A stretch of DNA of 64,000 nt from Mytilisepta virgata (GCA_028015205.1 JAPWFG010000022.1:186001-250000), one strand, 5' to 3'; positions 25,588 through 38,464 are shown, counted from the stretch's first letter. Notes: generated from the sequence alone by a model not told the origin. Numbers and translations are program-made.

Positions 25588-27690
25588 ATGAAATTGAACA
25601 AGACAACCGTTTTTTCTTCCACTCTTTTTTCCAACAAAAGTTTAGATGCCGTAAATCTTGGCAATATCCTTCACCACAAATCGGTCAGATTAACAGTTCC
25701 GCCTTATTTCAAAGACCAGTCCGTTCCCATTATTTCTTATACCTATACTACACCCATTGCATTAAAAATATTCAAAGACAAAGGTGCATTGCAGGATGTC
25801 AAAATCGATGATCTCAAAGCTAAGCCACCTGATTGTTCATGCAACAGTTCTCCATTCAAATATATCCTGCTGATCATGTCATTACAGGAGACTTAAATAT
25901 CATAGACAACGAGTCTCTTCGTGATGTCCTTGCAAAAGGTCCTAAGTATAGCGAACCCTTATCCATCAATTAGAAATATAATTTCAAACTACTGATGGAT
26001 GATGTGGAGGACTATGCCAAAAAATGGGCCAAACGTGAACAAGAGCCACTAGATTCACTTTCAGAGTGGGTTAAAGCTGTGAGATCGTTGATTCAAGTCC
26101 GAATTGATAAACGTAGAATGTCTATGAGTAAAACACGGAACATCAGTCTTCATTAACCCCGATGCTGCTAAGACATTGTCCGCCATTCATGACAAATAGG
26201 TTGTTGTTCCTGCAGACAAGACCCCTAATAACATCGTTTCTTGTATGCAAAAGCTACTATATTCAATGCTTGATTAACGAACTAGGGCTTGGTAGTTCAC
26301 TTGGCAACCCTACCTATAAAGCTACTACACTTTCAAAGGAAGAAATAACCGACAGTCATAGATCGGTCTTTTCGTCATTTGATATTTCCATCAAAAATGA
26401 TGATTGTGATCTTCCTACCTTGTACTAGATACCCAAGTTACATAAGTGTCCATACAAACAACGCTTTATAACTGGATCTGCCAAGTGTTCCACCAAACCA
26501 TTGTCTCAACTTCTAACTTCTATTTTAGCAGCTGTCAAAACGGGCCTCCAAAAGTTATTGTGAGACAAGCTATTCAAGAAGTGGTATCAATCAAATGTGG
26601 ATATTAAAGAACTCCAAAGACCTAAAGGATATTTTACGATCTTGGTTCATTTCAGTCTGTAACAGCATAAAAACATTTGATTTCTCTACCCTCTATACCT
26701 CCAGTCATCATTCACAACTGACGGAGAAGTTGAAAGATCTAATCCATCGATGCTTTCAAAATAAAAATGGCAACAACAGATACACATACTTTGTCATTGG
26801 TAGAGATAAATCACAATTTCTTAAAAAACACTCTAAAACTAAAATAAAAAATAAAAAATAGGAAGAGGACGAAATTGTCCTGATGATTGAATTTTTTGAT
26901 CGACAACATATTTGTTCAATTTGGTGGACGTGTTTTCCAACAGACATTTGGCATTCCTATGTGTACTAATTGTGACCCCTACTGGCTGACTTGTTCCTTT
27001 ACACATATGAGGCAGTTTTCCTTGACGGGCTTCTTAACGAAAAACAGAAGAAGTTAGCCCGTACCTTAAATTTCAGGTTTCGCTATATAGATGATGTTTT
27101 ATCACTCAACAATTCACGTTTTGGGAATTTCTTACATCTCATCTATCCCAGTGAGCTTGAAATTAAGGATCCCACAGACACTGCCAAGTCTGCATCTTAT
27201 CTTAACATTCACCTCGACATTGACACCAGAGGAAGGTTGAATACCAAATTTTACGACAAACGAGATGGCTTTGACTTTCCAATCGTCAACTTCCCATTTT
27301 TGAGCGGCAATATTCCAGAGGCGCCGGCATATGGAGTATATATTTCACAAATCATACGTTATTCCAGAGCTTCTGACATATACATTGACTTCCTGGACAG
27401 AGCCCGGGTCCTGACAGAAAAGTTGCTCAGACAGGGGTACGTTCCTCCTAAGCTGAAGTCATCCTTATTAAAGTTTTATGGGCTTCATTATGACTTTGTT
27501 GACAGGTATGAAAAAACCGTTTTCCAAATAGACCTGTTGCATATATATTATCCCTTCCTCATACCGAATTTGACATGGGCAGCATGGCGGGTGTCCTGCA
27601 GAAAACAGAGACTGCTTACTCTTCCGGAGCACCTGAGTCTACCCCCGGTTTTTTGGTGGGGTCCATGTTGTTTAAATGTTTTTAGTTTTT
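25588..27690 (+). pseudogene. CxC linker and reverse transcriptase of the Penelope-like element
   Basis: Recognisable in order: LGNILHHKSVR and PPYFKDQSVP, ISYTYTTPIALKIF, KPPDCSCNSS (CxC, 25834-25842), VITGDLNI, VEDYAKKWAKRE, then an RT entry motif IPKLHKCPYKQRFITGSA whose leading Trp codon is TAG (26426-26428). A palm motif A (FDFSTLYT) lies near 26678-26701. The catalytic FRYIDDVLSL is at 27078-27107 with YIDD at 27084-27095. The last 233-codon frame (26991-27692) is the only long intact piece. Several stops and frameshifts separate the blocks, so no active protein can result. Confidence 0.85.
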
Positions 27691-27936
27691 AATTGTAGTG
27701 CATACATTGTTTTGGCTTGTCTTCGTTGTTCTCCAGAGTTTGTCAGTTGTTACGATTTTTCTCTCCTTCGAATATCCCTTTGGTGTTTCTTGACTTTACT
27801 TAGTATTGCTAAGAAAAGATTTAAAATGGAATTTGATATAAAACACAACAGAAATTGTTCGTGGTCATTTACTTCATGAATATAACCTACTAAGAAATTG
27901 TAAAGTGACTGATGTTGATTTTGAATAATATTTCAG

Positions 27937-28005
27937 AACGATTCCCAGAGGAAGCTGGTGGAAAAATACCAGATGACATCAATATGTCGGATAGGATAGA
28001 TGAAG
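27937..28005 (+). CDS. Candidate upstream exon of the Roc-COR gene
   Basis: A 69 nt exon lies between an acceptor (AATATTTCAG, ending 27936) and a donor (GTAATA at 28006). Read in phase 1 it gives RFPEEAGGKIPDDI, then NMSDRIDE, without stops. It starts and ends in phase 1, the same phase as all eight micro-exons and the P-loop exon at 43084, so it can splice directly to any of them. I do not recognise a domain. It lies just after the 3' end of the retroelement, and earlier exons are not identified. Confidence 0.5.
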
Positions 28006-28054
28006 GTAATAATAATATATCAAAGTTAAATGTAAGTAATTTGGTATTTGCAAG

Positions 28055-28173
28055 AAGCTTCAACAGTAAACATTAAAGACAAAGCAAACTGTAACCAAAA
28101 TCAACAATGCAAAAATAGCTTTATGTCCACTTCTCATTCTAAAGGATGCCTTGCATATGCTCAAAAATTCCAG
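28055..28173 (+). CDS. Candidate exon of unknown role (phase 1 to 0)
   Basis: Acceptor TTTGCAAG (ends 28054) or CTTCAACAG (ends 28066), both keeping the same frame; strong donor CAG|GTAAGT at 28173/28174. The frame has no stop: EASTVNIKDK, ANCNQNQQCKNS, then SHSKGCLAYAQKFQ. It can follow the exon at 27937-28005 in phase and leads in phase 0 into the open stretch at 30012. Because it changes phase it cannot join the micro-exons directly. No family recognised; it may be an alternative exon or an unrelated gene. Confidence 0.4.
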
Positions 28174-30011
28174 GTAAGTGACCCACATGAGAACAAACTA
28201 TATCTATGGTTACAGGTCATAACTTTTTTTTTTTCAACAAATAATGTTAAACTTAAGACACTTAATTGTATAGATTTGCTGACAAAATAGACCTAAAATA
28301 TATTAGTTGATAGGTTATAGGAGAATAGCAGAAAAAATACACTAAAGGCAGTTATGCTTTATTTTCACAATTGACACAATTCTAAGAGTGTAAAATTTGT
28401 TTTGGACGCCCACATGTAGGCGTCGATGGACGGGAAATATATATTTATGATTCTCAGTCTGGAAAAAACGTTATAAAGTACAAAAATGTCATGTTAACTT
28501 TGTCCGAGGCGAGGATTTCCTGCAGTAATCCATTTGCATGACCCAGCTGTCATTGCAGCAATCGTAAGATCGGCTTATTCCGTCTCGCATGCCAGACGGG
28601 GTAAGTAATCAAAAGCTAAACAGAGGGAACCAATCGTCCAAAAGGATCAGAATAAGTTTCCTGATTGGCCGTCCCAACATCATTAGATGTTCGCATGCAT
28701 TATCAACGGCCTCTGATTGGTCAGACAACTGGAATAGCTGATCTGCGGATGCAACTCCGTACATGATTACGGGATAGCATTACCTAAACTAGGGAAAATC
28801 GTCACGTGTGTACAACATACATTACTTGTTCAGTTTACCGTAGAAAAGATTTAAACTTATCGCTTGGTGTCTAATAAAACCATGAACTTCATTTGTCGCC
28901 TTTACCTTGCTTCTTTAACAAGCGTGTTTCACACCGTGTTTCACACTGTCGTACCTGTACATCTGCATTCTATGAATAGACAAATAAAGTCTATTTATAG
29001 ACATATTGACTGAATATATATCAAGATACATTGTTAAGATCTGTATGGAAATAAAAAAAAAAAAAAACAAGTATAAAAAATTAAAATCTTTGAATATCCT
29101 TTAGTAAAAAAAGACAGCACAAGAAAGCCATCACAAAACAGACTTAAAAAAACTATGTAGTAATATATCTATTGAAAGGTAGTAATAATACATATAATAA
29201 GGGAAAGTTTAATGTGAAGACATTACGAACATTTAATAATACATAAAAAATAATACTCTTTATTAATAAAAAGCTAAGAGACGACTAGCTTTTTAGAACA
29301 GCTATTACTTGTAGTTACTGTTATATTCATCTTCCCGTTTCCCGTGTATTGTTGTCACCGGAGGGGGGGGGTCACATATAAGAGGTGTGATTTATCAATA
29401 AATTGCCTGCTACATTTACTTGAAAATCTTCTATTTCTTATTTTCTCCTAATGTTGTTATAATAAGGACACCGGAGGATGTATTTCGTCCTCTCTTTTAT
29501 TCGAACAAAATTTACAAAATATTTCAATGGATAGGGAGTGAGCACTTATTCTCATTTTTCTGATTTTTGTCCAACTCATCAATACCAACACTTAAATATT
29601 CTTCCAATTTGAACTCTCAATAATTTTGCTATAAAATTGAAGAGTTTCTTTTATTTTTGAGGATTCACATTTCATTTTGATTTGTAAAATTCCACTATTC
29701 TTGTCTTTAAAACTTTGTTCAATTCAGTTGCTAGTATTTCGGTATTTGTCTGATATTTATTATTTAAATCATCACGCGACATAGAAGATGAGGAAAATTC
29801 GAACGGCCACCCAAACAATCATGAATCGAGAGAATCATTATGTTGATAAAATATAAAAATAATTTAGAATTAACAAAACATTGTCAAGCGAAAATTGCAG
29901 GTCTTTGCCTTGCACACGCAAGAATGGTCCGTCTTCAAAAGCAGAGAACGAACTTCAAATTTATATTTCAATATCAACTTCTAAATTAAAACAAAATTAT
30001 TATTCATACAG
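28174..30011. other. Intron-like stretch with a CCAAT-rich segment
   Basis: AT-rich apart from about 28500-28800, which is less AT-rich and carries ACCAAT near 28629 and GATTGG near 28663 and 28716. A G run lies near 29363. No ORF is supported. Confidence 0.35.
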
Positions 30012-30248
30012 GCTTTGAAAGACTTTAATACTGATAATGCAAACATTATTGACCACTTACCGCAACACGGAAATACACAGGACTCAACAAAAAATGAAGG
30101 GAAACAAAACGAAAAAAAAGGCGAAAAAATAGAAACGAAACAATATCCAGTGAAATATACGAAAACAATATCTAAAGATTCATTTATTCTAGACAACGGC
30201 GACCGCATTAAAAACAGGGATCTCAGCATTGCTAACAAGATTTGTTAG
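30012..30248 (+). CDS. Candidate exon running into a repeat
   Basis: After the acceptor TTCATACAG (ends 30011) a phase-0 frame reads ALKDFNTDNANI, then a Lys/Glu-rich hydrophilic middle and SIANKIC-stop (30246-30248). The final codons coincide with the start of the dispersed repeat at 30237, and no GT donor in a phase compatible with the micro-exons is present inside it. Either it is a genuine terminal exon, ending by chance in the repeat, or its original donor was removed when the repeat inserted. Function unknown. Confidence 0.35.
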   Translation, partial: ALKDFNTDNANIIDHLPQHGNTQDSTKNEGKQNEKKGEKIETKQYPVKYTKTISKDSFILDNGDRIKNRDLSIANKIC

Positions 30249-30545
30249 CTGACCTCATTTTCACATTTCAGTGGTCAATAACTATATATACAAGGTAGGT
30301 CTCTACTTGTATATATGATGTGTATATTTGTTTCGGTGAGTAAATGTCCGTCTGACAAGTGTCGCATATTCTTGACCTCATTAACCCGTGGTTTTCCAGC
30401 GGAATAATCCGGTTATTAATTTGGTGAAGTACGGCGGACGGACAGACGGGCAGCTGCCAGAAGTTTCCGATCCAGTTTGATATTGACCATTTTCACTTTT
30501 ACCGCTCCGGAGTTAAGGTCCATGATTTATGGAAAATGACACTTT
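30237..30545. repeat. Dispersed repeat, copy 2 (pair with 22205-22500)
   Basis: Same ordered blocks as copy 1 (TTTGTTAGCTGACC, ATTTCAGTGGTCA, GTACGGCGGACGG, ACCGCTCCGGAGTTA). Its left edge coincides with the end of the open frame starting at 30012. Confidence 0.7.
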
Positions 30546-31243
30546 TTTTAAAGAACACACTTTCATAATTATTTCTAAGTTTCTGTTTCAAAGTTTTAGT
30601 TAACTTAAATTTCTTTTAAAACTCATTTGTGGCTTGTGTCCCCTAAAAATAAAACGGATTTCATTTTATTTACGTCACTTTTCTATAACTTTATACAGTA
30701 GTTAAATATAAGTGTACATACATTAGTCCGGCATTTACTGTGCTCTCTGTACAGTATGGGGAATACTGCACGCACTTTTTATGAATATTTTCGATGGTAA
30801 AATTAATTTCCTGTCAGGAAAACCTTGTATCTCCGCTGTGACCTAAGATATTACGTAAACATATTATATTTCTGAGGCACTTGCTAAATTATATGCCATT
30901 ATAAAGTCTTGACCTAAATTTGTCGGTTCAATAAACACGGAAAATCGGTGTACAACTAAGATAATAGTTTAATAGTATTTTTATACTTTCCGTGGTTATA
31001 GATGGATGGATGTCAGACTTTGATTTTCTTTCCATAAATATTTCATCACGTACTTTTGTTATATTTTCATTACATTATTTATATGTCTGTCCTACAATTC
31101 ATACACATATATAATGGAAAGAAAACAATTCGGAGGTTTAGCATATCATCTAATTTTATTGAGAGCGAAGATATAGATACAATGAAACAATTAAATGTAT
31201 CATTAAATTCATTGTTGATAGGGTTTTTATATTTATTTTACAG

Positions 31244-31255
31244 AGGAAATTAAAA
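31244..31255 (+). CDS. Micro-exon 1 (12 nt)
   Basis: AGGAAATTAAAA lies between TTTATTTTACAG and GTAAGTATAA. In phase 1 it supplies EIK plus split codons; joined to the exon at 27937-28005 the first junction codon is GAG (Glu). Confidence 0.7.
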
Positions 31256-32029
31256 GTAAGTATAATCTAGATATTTGAAATAAATGCAAAAATTTACTGA
31301 AATTTTTGGGCCGAACTATTCAAACTAATCATCTTTTGTGTATTGGTAATAAAAGGCATCTGCTTAGTTTCGTTGATTTAAAATTAAAAAAAAATTGAAA
31401 TGAAAAGGTGTTGTTATTGGCACCATTGTTTAATTTCAGATGATAAATAAACAGTAAACTTCCTTGAAGTACATCAGTGGTTAATTTTATCTAATACAGA
31501 TGTATTACCATTTAGATTGAAACATAACATGCTATTTCAAGAATAATTCATATTTTGTTTGGTTTGTAAATTGTTCATGATATCCGCTAAAATTGGTGTA
31601 CGACTAGTATAATAGTTTCTTAGTATTTTAAAACTTTCCGTGATTATCGGTGGATGGATGTAAGACTTTAATTTTCTTTCCATAAATATTTCATCACGTA
31701 CTTTTGTTATATTTTCATTACATTACTTAAATCAGTTTCATATTAAAAGAAACAAAAAACTCAATTCGTTTGAAAATACATTAACATAGTTAGATCGGAT
31801 GGATAATGTCTACACAAGCTGTAAGATTTTTCAGATAATGATATTGGGAGAAATATTTGATTCTGTACATGTCTGTGCTTTAATTCATACATATATATAA
31901 TGAAAAGAAAACAATTCGGAGGGTTAGCATATCATCTAATTTGATTGAGAGCGGAAATATAGATACAATGAGACAAGTAAATGTATTATTAAGTTTAATG
32001 TTGAAGGGGTTTTTATATTTATTTTACAG

Positions 32030-32041
32030 AGGAATTAGCCA
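32030..32041 (+). CDS. Micro-exon 2 (12 nt)
   Basis: AGGAATTAGCCA between TTTTACAG and GTAAGTATAA. Phase 1 reads ELA; junction with micro-exon 1 makes AAG (Lys). Phase 0 would give a TAG stop. Confidence 0.7.
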
Positions 32042-33341
32042 GTAAGTATAATCTAGGTATTTAAAATAAATGCAACTGCAGGTAATTGTTGAAGAAATGC
32101 CAAAGTCTGTATTGTTTATAAGATATAATACATTCATTGTACTAAGTACTAGACACTGTATTCTCTTTTCTAATATAATGGACCGCCGTCCCGCAGAATA
32201 GACAAGAACAATGGATATAATAATATGTTTGATACCAGTTTTGATGCACAAGATGTGCAAATGTCGTCGATTTACGACTCGTCAGTCGTTGAAAGCCGTT
32301 GAAGAGAAAAATTTTAAAAATTTAAAAATAAAACAGTGTTGGATAATGTTGTATTGTGACTTTTTCTATAATCATAGGTACTTTCTCACAAAAATATTTT
32401 ATGCGTGTAGTACTAGATAACATGCCAGCATCACAAATAGGTTGTGTTACTTCACAATTCAGTTGCATGTTAAAACCTCTGCTGTCGTATAACTTAAGGT
32501 GATTTTAAGAACAAATTACTGATCAATACATTAGTGACTAATCAGTTAAAAAATAAGAAAACATTTTCATGATTTTGCAGAATAAAACGACACAAGGTTT
32601 ATTCGGTACTATGTTGGTGAAAATCTGCGGGCCTAACTATTCAAACTAATCAGTTTTTTGTATTGGTAATAAAAGTCATCTTAGTTTCGTTGATTTAAAA
32701 TTTCAAAAAAATAATGAGATGAAAAGGTGTTGTTATTTGTGCCATTGTTTAATTTCAGATAAATAAAGAGTAAACTTGCTTTAAGTACCTCAGTGGTTAA
32801 TTTATCTCATACAGATGTGTTACCATTTAGATTGAAACAAAACATGCTATTTCAAGAATAATTCATATTTTGTTGGGTTCGTAAATTGTTCATGATATCC
32901 GCTAAAATTGGTGTACGACTAGTATTATAGTTTCCTAGTGATTTAAAACTTTCCGTGATTATCGGTGGATGGATGTAAGACTTTAATTTTCTTTCCATAA
33001 ATATTTCATCACGTACTTTTGTTATATTTTCATTACATTACTTAAATCAGTTTTATATTAAAAGAGACAAAAACTCAATTGTTTGAAAATATACAAACAT
33101 AGTTAGATCGGATGGATAATGTCTACAGAAGTTGTAAGATTTTGTAGATATTGATATTGGGAGAAATATTTGATTCTGTATATGTCTGTGGTTTAATTCA
33201 TACACATATATGATGAAAAGAAAACAATTTGGGGTTATGAATATCATCTATTTTTATTGAGAGCGGAAATATAGATACAATGAGAGAAGTAAATGTATTA
33301 TTAAATTCATTGTTGATAGGGTTTTTATATTTATTTTACAG

Positions 33342-33353
33342 TGAGAATTGAAC
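33342..33353 (+). CDS. Micro-exon 3 (12 nt)
   Basis: TGAGAATTGAAC between TTTTACAG and GTAAGTATAA. Phase 1 reads RIE; junction with micro-exon 2 makes ATG (Met). Phases 0 and 2 contain TGA. Confidence 0.7.
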
Positions 33354-34407
33354 GTAAGTATAAACTAGATATTTAAGATAAATGCAACTGCAGGCAATTG
33401 TTGAATAAAATCCAAAGTCTTCATTGTTTATAAGATATAATACATTCATTGTACTAAGTATTAGACATTGTATTCTCTTTTCTAATATAATGGACCGCCG
33501 TCCCGCAGAGTAGACAAGAACAATGGATATAATAAAATGTTTGATACCAGTTTTGATGCACAAGATGTGCAAATGTCGTCGATTTACGACTCGTCAGTCG
33601 TTGAAAGCCAAAACAACAATCCGAAAACTTGAAGAGAAAATTTTAAAAATTTAAAAATAAAACAGTGTTGGATAATGTTGTATTGTGACTTTTTCTATAA
33701 TCATAGGTACTTTCTCACAAAAATATTTTATGTATGTAGTACTAGATAACATGCCAGCATCACTAATAGGTTGTGTTACTTCACAATTCAGTTGCATGTT
33801 AAAACCTCTGCTGTCGTATAACTTAAAGTGATTTTAAGAACAAATTACTGATCAATACATTAGTGACTAATCAGTTAAAAAATAAGAAAACATTTTCATG
33901 ATTTTGCAGAATAAAACGACACAAGGTTTCGTCGGTACTAAGTTGGTGAAAATTTTCGGGCCTAACTATTCAAACTAATCAGTTTGAAACAAAACATGCT
34001 ATTTCAAGAATAATTCATATTTTGTTTGGTTTGTAAATTGTTCATGATATCCGCTAAAATTGGTGTACGACTAGTATAATAGTTTCCTAGTATTTTAAAA
34101 CTTTCCGTGATTATCGGTAGATGGATGTAAGAAAAAAACTCCTTTTGTTTGAAAATACACTAACATAGTTAGATCGGATGGATAATGTCTACACAAGCTG
34201 TAAGATTTTGCAGATAATGATATTGGGGAAAATATTTGATTCTGTACATGTCTGTGCTTTAATTCATACACATATATAATGAAAAGAAAACAATTCGGGG
34301 TTTTGCATATCATCTAATTTTATTGAGAGCGGAAATATAGATACAATGAGAGAAGTAAATGTATTATTAAATTCATTGTTGATAGGGTTTTTATATTTAT
34401 TTTATAG

Positions 34408-34416
34408 AAAGTTCAC
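34408..34416 (+). CDS. Micro-exon 4 (9 nt)
   Basis: AAAGTTCAC between TTTTATAG and GTAAGTATAA. Phase 1 reads SS; the junction with micro-exon 3 makes CAA (Gln). One codon shorter than most, so the phase is kept. Confidence 0.7.
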
Positions 34417-35730
34417 GTAAGTATAATCTAGATATTTAAAATAAATTCAACTGCAGGTAATTGTTGAAGAAATGCCAAAGTCTGTATTGTTTATAAGATA
34501 TAATACATTCATTGTACTAAGTATTAGATATTGTATTCTCTTTTCTAATATAATGGACCGCCGTCCCGCAGAGAAGTCAAGAACAATGGATATAATAAAA
34601 TGTTTGATACCAGTTCTGATGCACAAGATGTGCAAATGTCGTCGATTTACGACTCGTCAGTCGTTGAAAGCCAAAACAACAATCCGAAAACTTGAAGAGA
34701 AAATTTTAAAAATTCCAAAATAAAATAGTGTTAGATAATGTTGTATTGTAACTTTTTCTATAACCATAGGTACTTTCTCACAAAAATATTTTATTCGTGT
34801 AGTACTAGATAACATGTCAGCATCACTGATATGGTTGTGTTACTTCACAATTCAGATGCATTTTAAAACCTCTGCTGTTGTATAACTTAAGGTGATTTTA
34901 TGAACAAATAACTGATCAATACGTCAGTGGCTAATTAATTGAAAAATACGAAAACAATTTGCGGAATAAAACGATACAAAGCTTTTCCGGTATTAAGTTG
35001 GTGGAAATTTTTGGGCCTAACTATTCAAACTAATCAATTTTTGTGAATTAGTAATAAAAGGCATCTTCTTAGTTTCGTTGATTTAAAATTCCAAAAACAA
35101 TTGAAATGAAAACGTGTTGTTATTGGCGCCATTGTTTAATTTCAGATGATAAATTAACAGTAAACGTCATTGAAGTACCCCGGTGGTTAATTTTATCTCA
35201 TACTGATGTATTACCATTTAGATTGAAACAACACATGCTATTTCAAGAATAATTCATATTTTGTTGGTGTCGTAAATTGTTCATGATATCCGCTAAAATT
35301 GGTGTACGACTAATATAATAGGTTCCTAGTATTTTAAAACTTTCCGTGGTGATCGGTGGATGGATGTTAGACTTTAATTTTCTTTCCATAAATATTTAAT
35401 CGCGTACTTTTGTTATATTTTCATTACATTACTTAAATCAGTTTCATATCAAAAGAAAAAACTGACTTTGTTTGAAAATACACTAACATAGTTAGATCGG
35501 ATGGATAATGTCTACGCAAGTTGTAAAATTTTGTAGATAATGATATTGAGAGAAATATTTGATTCTGTATATGTCTGTGGTTTAATTCATACACATATAT
35601 GATGAAAAGAAAACAATTCGGGGTTATGAATATCATCTATTTTTATTGAGAGCGGAAATATAGATACAATGAGAGAAGTAAATGTATTATTAAATTCATT
35701 GTTGATAGGGTTTTTATATTTATTTTATAG

Positions 35731-35742
35731 TGAAAATTGAAC
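35731..35742 (+). CDS. Micro-exon 5 (12 nt)
   Basis: TGAAAATTGAAC between TTTTATAG and GTAAGTATAA. Phase 1 reads KIE; junction codon CTG (Leu). Phases 0 and 2 contain TGA. Confidence 0.7.
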
Positions 35743-37055
35743 GTAAGTATAATCTAGATATTTAAAATAAATGCAACTGCAGGTAATTGTTAAATAAAAG
35801 CCAAAGTCTTCATTGTTTATAAGATATAATACATTCATTGTACTAAGTATTAGACATTGGATTCTCTTTTCTAATATAATGGACCGCTGTCCCGCAGAGT
35901 AGACAAGAACAATGGATATAATAATATGTTTGATACCAGTTTTGATGCACAAGATGTGCAAATGTCTTCGATTTACGACTCGTCAGTCGTTGAAAGCCAT
36001 AACAACAATCCGAAAACTTGAAGAGAAAATTTTAAAAATTCCAAAATAAAACAGTGTTGGATAATGTTGCATTGTGATTTTTTCTATAATCATAGGTACT
36101 TTCTCATCAAAATATTTTATGCGTGTAGTACTAGATAAAATGTCAGCAGCACTGATATGGTTGTGTTACTTCACAATTCAGATGCATTTTAAACCCTCTG
36201 CTGTTGTATAACTTAAAGTGATTTTATGAACAAATTACTGATCAATACATTAGTGGCTAATTAATTACAAAATACGAAAACAATTTGCGGAATAAAACGA
36301 CACAAAGCTTTTCCGGTATTAAGTTGGTGGAACTTTTTGGGTCTAACTATTCAAACTAATTAATTTTTGTGTATTAGTAATAAAAGGCATCTGTTTAGTT
36401 TCGTTGATTTAAAATTTCAAAAAAATTGAAATGAAAAGGTGTTGTTATTTGCGCCATTGTTTCATTTCAGATGATAAATAAACAGTAAACTTGCTTGAAG
36501 TACCTCAGTGGTTAATTTTATCTCATACTGATGTATTACCACTTAGATTGAAACAAAACATGCTATTTCAAGAATAATTCATATTTTGTTGGGTTCGTAA
36601 ATTGTTTATGATATCCGCTAAAATTGGTGTACGAGGAATATAATAGTTTCCTAGAATTTTAAAACTCTCCTTGGTTATCGATGGATGGATGTTAGACTTT
36701 GATTTTCTTTCCATAAATATTTCAATACGTACTTTTGTTATATTTTCGTTACATTACTTAAATCAGTTTCATATCAAAAGAAAAAACTCACTTTGTTTGA
36801 AAATACACTAACATAGTTAGATCGGATGGATAATGTCTACGCAAGTTGTAAGATTTTGTAGATAATGATATTGAGAGAAATATTTGATTCTGTATATGTC
36901 TGTGGTTTAATTCATACACATCTATGATGAAAAGAAAACAATTCGGGGTTATGAATATCATCTATTTTTATTGAGAGCGGAAATATAGATACAATGAGAG
37001 AAGTAAATGTATTATTAAATTCATTGTTGATAGGGTTTTTATATTTATTTTATAG

Positions 37056-37067
37056 TGAAAATTGAAC
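37056..37067 (+). CDS. Micro-exon 6 (12 nt)
   Basis: Identical to micro-exon 5 (TGAAAATTGAAC, KIE, junction Leu), so units 5 and 6 are probably the most recent duplicates. Confidence 0.7.
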
Positions 37068-38455
37068 GTAAGTATAATCTAGATATTTAAAATAAATGCA
37101 ACTGCAGGTAATTGTTGAAGAAATGCCAAAGTCTGTATTGTTTATAAGATATAATACATTCATTGTACTAAGTATTAGACATTGTATTCTCTTTTCTAAT
37201 ATAATGGACCGCCGTCCCGCAGAATAGACAAGAACAATGGATATAATAAAATGTTTGATACCAGTTTTGATGCACAAGATGTGCAAATGTCGTCGATTTA
37301 CGACTCGTCAGTCGTTGAAAGCCAAAACAACAATCCGAAAACTTGAAGACAAAATTTTAAAAATTTAAAAATAAAACAGTGTTGTATAATGTTGTATTGT
37401 GACTTTTTATTGAAGAGAAAATTTTAAAAATTTCAAAATAAAGCAGTGTTGGATAATGTTGCATTGTGATTTTTTCTATAATCATAGCTACTTTCTCACA
37501 AAAATATTTTATGCGTGTAGTACTAGATAACATGTCAGCATCACTAATAGGTTGTGTTACTTCACAATTCAGATGCATTTTAAACCCTCTGCTGTTGTAT
37601 AACTTAAGGTGATTTTATGAACAAATTACTGTTCAATACATTAGTGGCTAATTAATTACAAAATATGAAAACATACGAAAATATTTGCTGAATAAAACGA
37701 CACAAAGATTTTCCGGTATTAAGTTGGTGGAACTTTTTGGGTCTAACTATTCAAACTAATTAATTTTTGTGTATTAGTAATAAAAGGCATCTGTTTAGTT
37801 TCGTTGATTTAAAATTTAAAAAAAAATGAAATGAAAAGGTGTTGTTATTTGCGCCATTGTTTAATTTCAGATGATAAATAAACAGTAAACTTCCCTGAAG
37901 TACCTCAGTGGTTATTTTAACCTCATACATGTGTATTACCGTTTAGAATATAACAAAACATGCTATTTCAATAATAATTTATATTTTGTTGGATTCGTAA
38001 ATTGTTCATGATATCCGCTAAAATTGGTGTACGACGAATATAATAGTTTCCTAAAATTTTAAAACTTTCCTTGGTTATCGGTGGATGGATGTTAGACTTT
38101 GATTTTCTTTCCATAAATATTTCATTACGTACTTTTGTTATATTTTCATTACATTACTTAAATCAGTTTCATATCAAAAGAAAAAACTCACTTTGTTTGA
38201 AAATACACCAACATAGTTAGATCGGATGGATAATGTCTACACAAGTTGTAAGATTTTGTAGATAATGATATTGAGAGAAATATTTGATTCAGTAAATGTC
38301 TGTGCTTTAATTCATACACTTATATAATGAAAAGAAAACAATTCAGGGTTTAGCATATCATCTAATTTTATTGAGAGCGGAAATATAGATACAATGAGAG
38401 TAGTAAATGTATTATTAAATTCATTGTTGATAGGTTTATTATATTTATTTTACAG

Positions 38456-38464
38456 AACGTTTAC
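38456..38464 (+). CDS. Micro-exon 7 (9 nt)
   Basis: AACGTTTAC between TTTTACAG and GTAAGTATAA. Phase 1 reads RL with junction codon CAA (Gln). Same length and same end bases as micro-exon 4. Confidence 0.7.

Larger units (their letters stand above)
23690..27810 (+). mobile_element. Degenerate Penelope-like retroelement, permuted (Naiad-type) layout
   Basis: Domain order on the plus strand is GIY-YIG endonuclease (about 23945-24500), a CxC motif (25834-25842) and then reverse transcriptase (about 26160-27550). Canonical Penelope elements have the endonuclease after RT; the reversed order with a linking CxC motif is the published hallmark of the Naiad group. A related block (CTCGCCTTCGAATATCTC...TTTCTTGACTTTACTTA) occurs both near 23710-23755 and near 27758-27805, which fits a pseudo-LTR arrangement. 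Many stops and frameshifts make it inactive. An AT-rich insert at about 24890-25585 interrupts the body. Confidence 0.8.

Noticed and set aside
24876..25640. CCAACAAAAG on both sides of the insert in the retroelement, as a target-site duplication
   Set aside because: The right copy belongs to the element's own coding sequence and the joined frame would be shifted; probably chance.
31440..31460. Second possible micro-exon per unit: TTTAATTTCAG, 14 nt, GTAAAC
   Set aside because: Length is not a multiple of three, phase 1 reads a stop (TAA), and the length varies among units in frame-breaking ways.
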